From: Prevotellaceae bacterium
GTDB taxonomy: Bacteria > Bacteroidota > Bacteroidia > Bacteroidales > Bacteroidaceae
Length of the DNA: 5,516 bases
Direction: 5' to 3'
Assembly (NCBI GenBank): GCA_030536165.1
Contig: JAUNQM010000086.1
Location: 1-5,516, forward strand
Shown: positions 1 to 5,516 of the stretch, in pieces
How positions within the stretch are numbered: position 1 is the first letter of the stretch
Layout of the letters: every line of letters starts with the position of its first letter
Translations under genes and position numbers: made by a program
Notes under the pieces: generated by a model
The model's database searches: none
What the model saw: the letters and a program-made list of their open reading frames with translations, nothing else
Told to the model about the DNA's origin: nothing

Positions 1-2
1 TG

Positions 3-71
3 TCGGAAGTTTTGCAAAAATTTTCCCGAGTATTAACGACGTGTGAAGCGAAGGAATATGACGACTATTAA
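3..71 (+). CDS. Possible C-terminal fragment of a convergent gene, cut by the left edge
   Basis: This + strand frame is open from the window edge and ends in TAA at 69-71. It encodes about 22 residues, ending in an acidic, tyrosine-rich tail (AKEYDDY). The other two + frames stop early, at 34-36 and 44-46. On the minus strand this stretch has no ATG, so a new minus-strand gene does not obviously start here. The tail would end 26 bases from the stop of the minus-strand lyase gene, giving a convergent pair. An open run of this length is common by chance and I do not recognise the peptide, so this is only a candidate; the stretch could equally be noncoding. Confidence 0.3.
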   Translation, partial: SEVLQKFSRVLTTCEAKEYDDY

Positions 72-97
72 AAGGAGATACGAAAACTACTCTAAAT

Positions 98-1120
98 CTA
101 TAGTAGAGATGCCAGTGTAGCTATGTCTTCGTCAGTTGTCTCCCATGAAACAACGAAGCGCACTTTTGACTCCGTTTCGCCTCGCGGTCCCCAATATTCA
201 AACGAAACATGTGGCAACAAACGGTCAATAACTTCATTTGGCAAAATGAAGAACTGCTGATTGGTTGGGGAGTCAACAAACGTCTTGTATCCCTTCTCTA
301 TCATATTCTGTTTCAGCGAAAGTGCTTTCCTTATCCCTTCGAATGATATGCGAGCGTAAAGATTGTCAGTGAACAATGCGGCAAACTGCAAACCTATCAG
401 GCGACCTTTTGCAAGAACTGCGCCGTGCGCTTTCATCACACTGAAAAAGCGTTTGAGCAAGGTTTTGTTAGTGCATACAAGTGCTTCGCCAAACATTGCT
501 CCCATCTTTGTGCCGCCGATATAGAAGATATCCGCAAGACGCGCAATGTCGGGAAGCGTCACATCGGTAGAAGCTGCGAGTCCGTATCCGAGTCTTGCAC
601 CGTCAATATAAAGAGGTATGCCGTGGCGATTGCATACAGCGCTGAGTTCCGTCAACTCTTGAAGCGAATAGATAGTGCCCAGTTCGGTCGGGAAAGAGAT
701 GTAGAGAGCGGCGGGCTCGACAATGTGAAGATTGGTATCGTCGGCATTGAAGTCTTTCATATAAGCATCTACATCGGCAGCACTTACCTTACCATCACGA
801 CTCGGAAGCGTTATCACCTTGTGAGAAAACAACTCAATAGCCCCTGCCTCATGGTTGTTTATATGTGATGTCTCTGCTGCTAAAATGCCTTGCGTCCGAC
901 TGAGCATGCCATCGATGACCGTGCAGTTAGTCTGCGTGCCACCGACAAAGAAATAGACATCAGCGTCAGGAGTCTTGCATGCCTCTCGAATCAGTTGCTT
1001 TGCCTTGTTGCAGAAATCGTCGCAGCCATAGCCTGACGTCTGCAACATGTTGGTTTTCACTATGGCATCCAAAACCTCAGGATGCGCTCCTGCCATATAG
1101 TCGCAATCAAAATGAATCAT
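98..1120 (-). CDS. Low-specificity L-threonine aldolase / beta-eliminating lyase family, PLP-dependent
   Basis: The 340-residue product is a fold-type I PLP enzyme of the threonine aldolase/beta-eliminating lyase group. Its likely reaction is cleavage of L-threonine or L-allo-threonine to glycine and acetaldehyde in the cytosol. Visible motifs: an N-terminal DCDYMAGAHPEVL segment (residues 5-17); VGGTQTN (59-65), typical of the cofactor phosphate-binding turn; SHINNHEAGAIE (85-96), with His86 placed like the histidine that stacks on PLP; EPAALYISFPTELGTIYSL (135-153); DGARLG (173-178), with Asp173 expected to pair with the pyridine nitrogen; FYIGGTKMGAMFGEAL (199-214), with Lys205 the probable Schiff-base lysine; and a C-terminal RFVVSWET (321-328), where an arginine would bind substrate carboxylate. 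The protein is complete and of normal length, with ATG at 1120, TAG at 98-100 and no Shine-Dalgarno. It is closer to the bacterial GGTK-type branch than to E. coli LtaE, so I give no symbol. Substrate preference (threonine, phenylserine or another beta-hydroxy amino acid) cannot be read from sequence. It lies 92 bases after sufB on the same strand. Confidence 0.88.
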   Translation of the reverse strand: MIHFDCDYMAGAHPEVLDAIVKTNMLQTSGYGCDDFCNKAKQLIREACKTPDADVYFFVGGTQTNCTVIDGMLSRTQGILAAETSHINNHEAGAIELFSHKVITLPSRDGKVSAADVDAYMKDFNADDTNLHIVEPAALYISFPTELGTIYSLQELTELSAVCNRHGIPLYIDGARLGYGLAASTDVTLPDIARLADIFYIGGTKMGAMFGEALVCTNKTLLKRFFSVMKAHGAVLAKGRLIGLQFAALFTDNLYARISFEGIRKALSLKQNMIEKGYKTFVDSPTNQQFFILPNEVIDRLLPHVSFEYWGPRGETESKVRFVVSWETTDEDIATLASLL

Positions 1121-1212
1121 CAGTTAGATGTTATGAAGATTGGGGAATTAACTGTTTGACAAAATACACAAATGCCAATGGTACAATTGTAAATGGTAAA
1201 TGGTACATGATT
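1121..1212. other. sufB-lyase intergenic region, no terminator seen
   Basis: These 92 AT-rich bases separate the sufB stop from the lyase start. I see no GC-rich hairpin followed by a T-run on the minus strand, so transcription may read through from sufB. A TATTTTG on the minus strand resembles the Bacteroidota -7 box but is one base short of TAnnTTTG and lacks a well-spaced -33 TTTG. Part of the gap is occupied by short AATGGTA repeats, listed separately. Confidence 0.5.
1177..1207. repeat. Three copies of AATGGTA between sufB and the lyase gene
   Basis: On the + strand the heptamer AATGGTA occurs at 1177-1183, 1192-1198 and 1199-1205. The last two are in perfect tandem; the first and third extend to AATGGTACA. 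An 8-base palindrome, ACAATTGT, lies between the first and second copies (1183-1190). The cluster begins six bases beyond the sufB stop codon, on its downstream side. It could be a protein-binding site or just slippage in AT-rich spacer; the sequence alone does not decide. Confidence 0.6.
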
Positions 1213-2646
1213 TTATCCCACAGTGCCTTCGAGTGAGACGGAAAGAAGTTTCTGCGCTTCGACGGCAAACTCCATTGGCAGTTTGTTGAGCACTTCTTTT
1301 GCATAGCCATTGACAATCAGTCCCACAGCTTGCTCGGTCGGTATGCCTCGCTGGTTGCAATAGAACAATTGGTCTTCGCTTATCTTGCTCGTTGTTGCCT
1401 CATGTTCAAACACAGCTGTATCGTTATGCACGTCCATATAAGGGAACGTATGGGCACCGCACTTGCTACCGAGAAGAAGACTGTCGCACGAGCTGTAATT
1501 GCGGGCATTGTCGGCAGTAGATGCTGCACGCACCAATCCACGATAAGAGTTCTGGCTGTGGCCGGCACTTATTCCTTTACTTATAATAGTACTCTTGGTA
1601 TTGCGTCCGAGATGTATCATCTTGGTGCCAGTATCGGCTTGCTGGTAGTTGTTGGTTACTGCAACGGAATAGAACTCTGCCTGAGAGCCGTCGCCACGAA
1701 GCACACATGAAGGATATTTCCACGTTATGGCACTTCCTGTCTCGACCTGAGTCCATGAGAGTTTGCTGTTCACACCGCGCAAGTCGCCACGCTTCGTCAC
1801 AAGATTGAACACGCCTCCCCTACCCTCTGCGTCGCCTGGGTACCAGTTCTGAACTGTGGAATACTTAACCTCTGCATTATTGTTCACCACAATTTCCACT
1901 ATCGCAGCGTGGAGCTGGTTTTCATCACGCATCGGCGCCGTGCATCCTTCAAGATACGATACGTAAGCATCATCGTCGGCAATAATCAGCGTGCGCTCAA
2001 ACTGCCCCGTCTCTTTTGCATTGATGCGGAAATACGAGCTGAGCTCCATTGGGCAGCGCACGCCCTTTGGAATATAGACAAACGAACCATCGCTGAAGAC
2101 TGCACTGTTGAGTGCTGCATAGAAATTGTCGCGGTATGGCACAACCGTGCCAAGATACTGCTTTACCAAATCGGGATATTCGCGCACAGCTTCGCCAATA
2201 GAACAGAAAATAATACCGCGCTCAGAGAGTTTTTCCTTGAAAGTCGTCTTCACACTGACTGAGTCCATAATGGCATCAACGGCAACACCACTTAGAGCCA
2301 GACGTTCCTCAAGAGGAATACCCAGTTTCTCGAAAGTCTTTTCAAGTTCTGGGTCTATCTCTGTCTTTTCGGGCTTCTTTGCCATTGGGTCAGCATAGTA
2401 AGAGATTGCCTGATAATCAATGTCGGGCAGTTCTACGTGTCCCCATGTCGGCTGCTTCAGTGTGAGCCAATAGCGAAAGGCTTTCAGACGAAAGTCCAAA
2501 AGCCATTCCGGTTCCCCTTTCTTAGAGGAAATAGTACGGACAACCTCCTCGTTCAACCCTTTACCGATTATCTCGGTATGGACATCGGTGGTGAATCCGA
2601 ATTCGTATTTCTTTTCAGCTACTTGCTTTATAAAGTCGTTTGACAT
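1213..2646 (-). CDS. sufB: Fe-S cluster assembly scaffold protein SufB
   Basis: SufB is the scaffold subunit of the cytosolic SufBCD complex, on which nascent iron-sulfur clusters are built with sulfur from SufS and energy from the SufC ATPase. The 477-residue product carries family hallmarks along its length: GEPEWLLDFRLKAF (44-57), FVYIPKGVRCPMELSSYFRIN (189-209), YLEGCTAP (231-238), VQNWYPGDAEGRGGVFNLVTKRG (265-287), SAGHSQNSYRGLV (360-372), CDSLLLGSKCGAHTFPY (387-403) and FEHEATTSKISEDQLFYCNQRG (413-434). By position, Cys235, Gln266, Trp268, Lys285, Cys387, His415 and Glu416 match the E. coli SufB residues Cys254, Gln285, Trp287, Lys303, Cys405, His433 and Glu434 implicated in sulfur transfer and cluster assembly, so the scaffold should be functional. 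An in-frame ATG at 2661 would add MLLYF; I prefer ATG at 2646, because MSNDFIKQVA is a normal SufB start and the upstream ATG falls in a repeat only 27 bases after infB. The gene ends with TAA at 1213-1215. SufC and SufD are not in the window. Confidence 0.97.
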   Translation of the reverse strand: MSNDFIKQVAEKKYEFGFTTDVHTEIIGKGLNEEVVRTISSKKGEPEWLLDFRLKAFRYWLTLKQPTWGHVELPDIDYQAISYYADPMAKKPEKTEIDPELEKTFEKLGIPLEERLALSGVAVDAIMDSVSVKTTFKEKLSERGIIFCSIGEAVREYPDLVKQYLGTVVPYRDNFYAALNSAVFSDGSFVYIPKGVRCPMELSSYFRINAKETGQFERTLIIADDDAYVSYLEGCTAPMRDENQLHAAIVEIVVNNNAEVKYSTVQNWYPGDAEGRGGVFNLVTKRGDLRGVNSKLSWTQVETGSAITWKYPSCVLRGDGSQAEFYSVAVTNNYQQADTGTKMIHLGRNTKSTIISKGISAGHSQNSYRGLVRAASTADNARNYSSCDSLLLGSKCGAHTFPYMDVHNDTAVFEHEATTSKISEDQLFYCNQRGIPTEQAVGLIVNGYAKEVLNKLPMEFAVEAQKLLSVSLEGTVG

Positions 2647-2659
2647 AAAGTACAAAAGC

Positions 2660-2677
2660 AATCTATAGAATCTATAG
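2660..2677. repeat. Perfect 9-bp tandem repeat (AATCTATAG x2) in the infB-sufB gap
   Basis: On the + strand AATCTATAG occurs twice in direct succession, at 2660-2668 and 2669-2677; each copy contains the palindrome CTATAG. The repeat fills nearly half of the 42-base gap between the infB stop and the preferred sufB start. On the minus strand it is flanked by TTTG (2681-2678) and TGCTTTTG (2660-2653), which resemble -33 and -7 boxes of Bacteroidota with a 17-base spacer. That would place transcription start almost on the sufB ATG, so the promoter reading is weak. Confidence 0.75.
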
Positions 2678-2688
2678 CAAACTATTCT

Positions 2689-5409
2689 TTACAACTTCTG
2701 CTTTACCTCAACTTCTGTGAAGGTTTCGATTGTGTCGCCAACCTGAATGTCGTTGAATCCTGCAAGGCTCAAACCGCACTCAAAGTTTACAGCAACTTCC
2801 TTGACATCGTCCTTGAAGCGCTTCAACGCAAGGATGTTACCAGTGTGGACAACAATACCGTCACGCAGCACACGTGCCTTGTCTGAACGATGCACCTTAC
2901 CTTCAACAACGTAAGCTCCGGCAACAGTTCCAACCTTTGAGATATGGTAAACCTCACGCACCTCAACAGCACCTGTGATGACTTCCTTCTTAATCTTTTC
3001 AAGCATACCTTCCATAGCCGCCTTAACGTCATCGAGGGCATCATAGATTACAGAGTAAGTATTAATTTCGACTCCGTGCTGTTCAGCAAGTTTGCGCGCA
3101 GCAGTTGAAGGACGAACCTGGAAACCGATGATAATAGCATTATTGGTTGTAGCCGCAGCCATCATAACGTCGTTTTCACTAATTTGACCAACACCCTTGA
3201 GGATTACGTTGACCTGAATCTTTTCTGTTGAGAGCTTAATGAATGAGTCAGCAAGTGCCTCGACAGCACCGTCGGTATCACCCTTGACAATAAGGTTGAG
3301 TTCGTGGAACTCACCGAGAGCAATACGATGACCAATATCTTCGAGAGTAAGACCAACCTGAGTCCTGAGTCCCTGCTCACGAGCAAGCTGGCTACGCTTA
3401 TTCGTAATATCCTTCGCTTCCTGTTCGCTATCCATAGTGTGGAAACTGTCGCCTGCTGTCGGTGCACCATTGAGACCGATGATCGTCACAGCCTGTGCTG
3501 GTGTTGCTTCCTTTACGCGCTGGTTACGTTCATTAAACATAGCACGAACTCTTCCCCAGTATGTTCCTGCGAGGATTATGTCGCCCTGATGCAGGGTACC
3601 ATTTGAAACAAGCACCGTGCAGACATTACCACGTCCCTTTTCAAGTGAAGACTCTATCACGCTACCTGTAGCCTTACGATCTGGATTAGCCTTAAGTTCG
3701 AGCATTTCTGCCTCAAGAAGGACTTTTTCGAGCAGTTCGTTCACGCCCATACCCTTCTTCGCACTTATTTCCTGACACTGGTACTTACCGCCCCACTCCT
3801 CAACAAGGAGGTTCATCTGTGAGAGGTCTTCACGTATCTTATCAGGATTTGCACCTGGCTTATCAATCTTATTTATAGCAAACACCATTGGAACATTTGC
3901 TGCCTGAGCATGAGCAATAGCCTCACGAGTAGTAGGCATCACGCTGTCGTCGGCAGCAATGATGATGATTGCGATATCGGTAACTCTTGCACCACGTGCA
4001 CGCATTGCCGTGAAAGCTTCGTGTCCTGGAGTATCAAGGAAAGTGATGTGCTGACCGTTTTCCAGTTTTACGTTGTATGCACCGATGTGCTGAGTTATTC
4101 CACCTGCTTCACCAGCAATGACATGAGTCTTGCGGATATAGTCGAGCAAAGATGTCTTACCGTGGTCAACATGTCCCATGACGGTAACGATTGGTGCGCG
4201 TGGCACAAGGTCTTTCTCGTCGTCTTCTTCCTCGGTAATCGCCTGTGCAACCTCTGCACTGACGTATTCCGTTGTGAAGCCGAACTCATCAGCCACAATA
4301 TTTATTGTCTCGGCATCAAGTCGCTGGTTGATAGAAACCATAATGCCGATGCTCATACATGTAGCAATAACCTTTGTCACAGGCACATTCATCATCGTTG
4401 CAAGTTCGTTGGCAGTTACGAACTCTGTAAGCTTAAGAACGTTGCTCTCTGCCTGCTCTGATGCAAGCTCTTCCTGCAGACGCTCTTGTACAGCTTCACG
4501 TTTTTCCTTACGATATTTTGCGCCCTTCTTGTTCTGGCTCTTGCTTGTGAGGCGTGCCAAAGTTTCTTTTACCTGACGTGCAACGTCTTCTTCATTGACC
4601 TCAAGAGGCTTTACCTGATTGTGCTTCTTGCCTTTCTTTCCAGCACCATTGTCGCGCATCTTACCGCCCTTTCCAGGTTCGTTGCTATGCTGTCTGATAG
4701 CCTCATCAATATCAACGTGTCCCTTGTTGATGCGGTTGCGCTTTTTCTTTTCGCCATTGGCATTAGCTGCCTGTGCAGGATTTGCCTGACGCAGTTTGTC
4801 CTCTCGTTCCTTACGCTTCTCTTCCTTTGATTTTTTCTTTGGACGAGTGCTCTGGTTCATGCTGTCAAGGTCTATCTTGCCCACAACATTGAGGGTTGGT
4901 GCTGGCGGAATGACAGTCTCAACCTTTTCCGGAGCCTTAGGTTTCACTGGCTCTGACTTTTCCTGTACATCCGCCTTTGGCTTTTCAGCTGACTTAGGTT
5001 CTGGTTGTGGCTTGTTCGTTTTAGCAGTTTCCTCACTCTTAGCGGCAGACTCAACAGTTTTCTTCTCGGCCGGCTTTTTGTTCAACTGGTCGAGGTCAAT
5101 CTTTCCGACTTCTTTGAGAGCAGGACGTGAAGGTGCTTCAAGAACGACTTTCTCAATCTGAGCAGCCTTCTTGGCTTCCACCTTCTGTTCTTCCTTCTTC
5201 TCTTTCTTCTGCACGAGAATCTTCTCAGTCTTTGTCCTGAGTTCCTGGTCGCCTTTGAATTCTGCGACAAGGGCTTCGTACATTTCATCGGAAATCTTCA
5301 CATTTGGATTCGGCTCGATATCACCGAATTTCTTTTTCTGTAGGAAATCAACTGCCGTTTGAAGTCCTATGTTCAAATCTCTTAATGCTTTGTTTAATCT
5401 GACGCTCAT
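2689..5409 (-). CDS. infB: Translation initiation factor IF-2
   Basis: IF2 is the GTPase that brings fMet-tRNA to the 30S subunit and promotes 50S joining. The 906-residue product has: an N-terminal IF2_N-type helical module (about 1-50, MSVRLNKALRDLNIG onward); a long charged, low-complexity Lys/Glu/Ala/Pro linker (about 55-320) with two VGKIDLD motifs (101-107 and 176-182); a second IF2_N-like module (about 328-385); and the G domain from about 405. G motifs are intact: G1 GHVDHGKTS (412-420), G2 region GGITQHIGAY (436-445), G3 DTPGHEAF (459-466) with catalytic-type His463, G4 NKID (513-516) and G5 SAKKG (549-553). Beta-barrel domain II (about 577-660), domain III (about 670-770) and a C-terminal tRNA-binding domain (about 805-906, with YHISKVGTVAGAYVVEGKVHRS at 821-842) follow. 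Length is normal for Bacteroidota. The ATG at 5409 is preceded by an A-rich leader (AAAAAACAAACA) rather than a Shine-Dalgarno, typical of the phylum. It stops at TAA 2689-2691. Nothing suggests truncation or frameshift. Confidence 0.98.
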   Translation of the reverse strand: MSVRLNKALRDLNIGLQTAVDFLQKKKFGDIEPNPNVKISDEMYEALVAEFKGDQELRTKTEKILVQKKEKKEEQKVEAKKAAQIEKVVLEAPSRPALKEVGKIDLDQLNKKPAEKKTVESAAKSEETAKTNKPQPEPKSAEKPKADVQEKSEPVKPKAPEKVETVIPPAPTLNVVGKIDLDSMNQSTRPKKKSKEEKRKEREDKLRQANPAQAANANGEKKKRNRINKGHVDIDEAIRQHSNEPGKGGKMRDNGAGKKGKKHNQVKPLEVNEEDVARQVKETLARLTSKSQNKKGAKYRKEKREAVQERLQEELASEQAESNVLKLTEFVTANELATMMNVPVTKVIATCMSIGIMVSINQRLDAETINIVADEFGFTTEYVSAEVAQAITEEEDDEKDLVPRAPIVTVMGHVDHGKTSLLDYIRKTHVIAGEAGGITQHIGAYNVKLENGQHITFLDTPGHEAFTAMRARGARVTDIAIIIIAADDSVMPTTREAIAHAQAANVPMVFAINKIDKPGANPDKIREDLSQMNLLVEEWGGKYQCQEISAKKGMGVNELLEKVLLEAEMLELKANPDRKATGSVIESSLEKGRGNVCTVLVSNGTLHQGDIILAGTYWGRVRAMFNERNQRVKEATPAQAVTIIGLNGAPTAGDSFHTMDSEQEAKDITNKRSQLAREQGLRTQVGLTLEDIGHRIALGEFHELNLIVKGDTDGAVEALADSFIKLSTEKIQVNVILKGVGQISENDVMMAAATTNNAIIIGFQVRPSTAARKLAEQHGVEINTYSVIYDALDDVKAAMEGMLEKIKKEVITGAVEVREVYHISKVGTVAGAYVVEGKVHRSDKARVLRDGIVVHTGNILALKRFKDDVKEVAVNFECGLSLAGFNDIQVGDTIETFTEVEVKQKL

Positions 5410-5502
5410 TGTTTGTTTTTTATCGGGTTTTGCGATTTTGCGGTTGTTAAAATATAGTTTCTATAACTTTTCTATAGCAACTATCTCTTTGGCCTCGTTT
5501 TT
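5410..5502 (-). promoter_or_regulatory. infB: AT-rich infB leader with a weak Bacteroidota-type promoter candidate
   Basis: On the minus strand, TATATTTT (5456-5449) matches the Bacteroidota -7 consensus TAnnTTTG at all but the last base. A TTG (5480-5478) lies 21 bases upstream as a possible -33 element. This would give an infB leader of roughly 40 bases. A short inverted repeat, TATAG-TTT-CTATA on the + strand (5453-5465), overlaps the -7 candidate. infB usually sits in an operon after nusA, so this would be an internal promoter if real. The match is imperfect and AT-rich DNA gives such hits by chance. Confidence 0.25.
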
Positions 5503-5516
5503 TTACTCAAACTCAG
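5503..5516 (-). CDS. Possible last codons of an upstream gene (nusA expected by synteny)
   Basis: Reading inward from the right edge on the minus strand, one frame gives Glu-Phe-Glu followed by TAA at 5505-5503. An acidic end of this sort would suit NusA, and rimP-nusA-infB is the common bacterial order, including in Bacteroidota. Three codons are far too few to identify a protein. A second frame (LSLSKKTRPKR, stop TAG at 5483-5481) is also open to the edge and cannot be excluded. Confidence 0.25.

Noticed and set aside
10..19. Perfect palindrome TTTTGCAAAA near the left edge
   Set aside because: It is a short AT-rich palindrome expected by chance at this composition, with no partner site or promoter context visible in the window.
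69..79. AAAAGGAGATA, an excellent Shine-Dalgarno match on the + strand
   Set aside because: No ATG, GTG or TTG follows at a usable distance; the first ATG, at 109, is about 30 bases on and is followed by a stop after three codons. Shine-Dalgarno sites are also little used in this phylum.
87..106. Inverted repeat CTACT...AGTAG around the lyase stop codon as a terminator
   Set aside because: The stem is only 5 base pairs, AT-rich and not followed by a clear T-run on the minus strand.
425..868. 147-codon + strand open frame antisense to the lyase gene
   Set aside because: It lies wholly inside the well-supported lyase gene, its product resembles no family I know, and antisense open frames of this length arise readily from codon bias.
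2647..2661. Upstream in-frame ATG for SufB adding MLLYF
   Set aside because: The extension is not typical of the family, and MSNDF at 2646 begins like other Bacteroidota SufB proteins.
3910..4461. 183-codon + strand open frame antisense to the IF2 G domain region
   Set aside because: It is Cys/Ser/His-rich with no domain pattern and lies opposite a highly conserved part of infB; it is a shadow frame.
4796..5161. + strand open frame encoding a Ser/Phe/Leu/Gly-rich product that resembles a membrane protein
   Set aside because: The hydrophobic look is the reverse complement of the Lys/Glu-rich IF2 linker codons, not evidence of a membrane gene.
4750..5230. CTT/TTC-rich low-complexity DNA as a microsatellite
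   Set aside because: It is explained by Lys and Glu codons of the IF2 linker read on the minus strand; no exact repeat unit recurs in tandem.

Overview
This window looks like ordinary chromosomal housekeeping DNA from a member of the Bacteroidota, most likely Prevotellaceae (Prevotella/Segatella-like). That placement is an inference from three things: the style of the IF2 N-terminal region (a long Lys/Glu/Ala-rich linker carrying VGKIDLD motifs), the absence of Shine-Dalgarno sequences before all three start codons with A-rich sequence before infB, and -7-like elements that only loosely fit the Bacteroidota TAnnTTTG pattern. By eye, base composition is mid-range and even across the genes, with no sign of recent transfer.

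All three complete genes lie on the minus strand, so the biological reading order runs from the right edge to the left. At the right edge there is an untranslated stretch of about 95 to 105 bases, possibly including the last three codons of an upstream gene (nusA would be expected). Then come infB (translation initiation factor IF2, 906 aa), sufB (Fe-S cluster scaffold subunit, 477 aa from the preferred start) and a PLP-dependent lyase of the threonine aldolase fold (340 aa). The gaps are 42 bases (infB to sufB) and 92 bases (sufB to lyase). No convincing intrinsic terminator is visible in either gap, so co-transcription is possible but not shown. At the extreme left, the + strand has an open frame ending in TAA at 69-71 that could be the C-terminus of a convergent gene.

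Functionally, IF2 delivers initiator tRNA to the ribosome, SufB is the assembly core of the SUF iron-sulfur cluster machinery with SufC and SufD, and the lyase probably cleaves beta-hydroxy amino acids such as threonine to glycine plus an aldehyde. No pathway obviously links the three. The notable point of layout is that sufB is not followed by sufC, as it usually is; the lyase gene occupies that place.

I found no phage, insertion sequence, CRISPR array, RNA gene, toxin-antitoxin or defence system, and nothing supports a previously undescribed system. The observations worth a second look are modest: the broken suf gene order, a CTATAG-centred motif seen only at gene boundaries, short repeats in the intergenic gaps, and an internal motif duplication in IF2.
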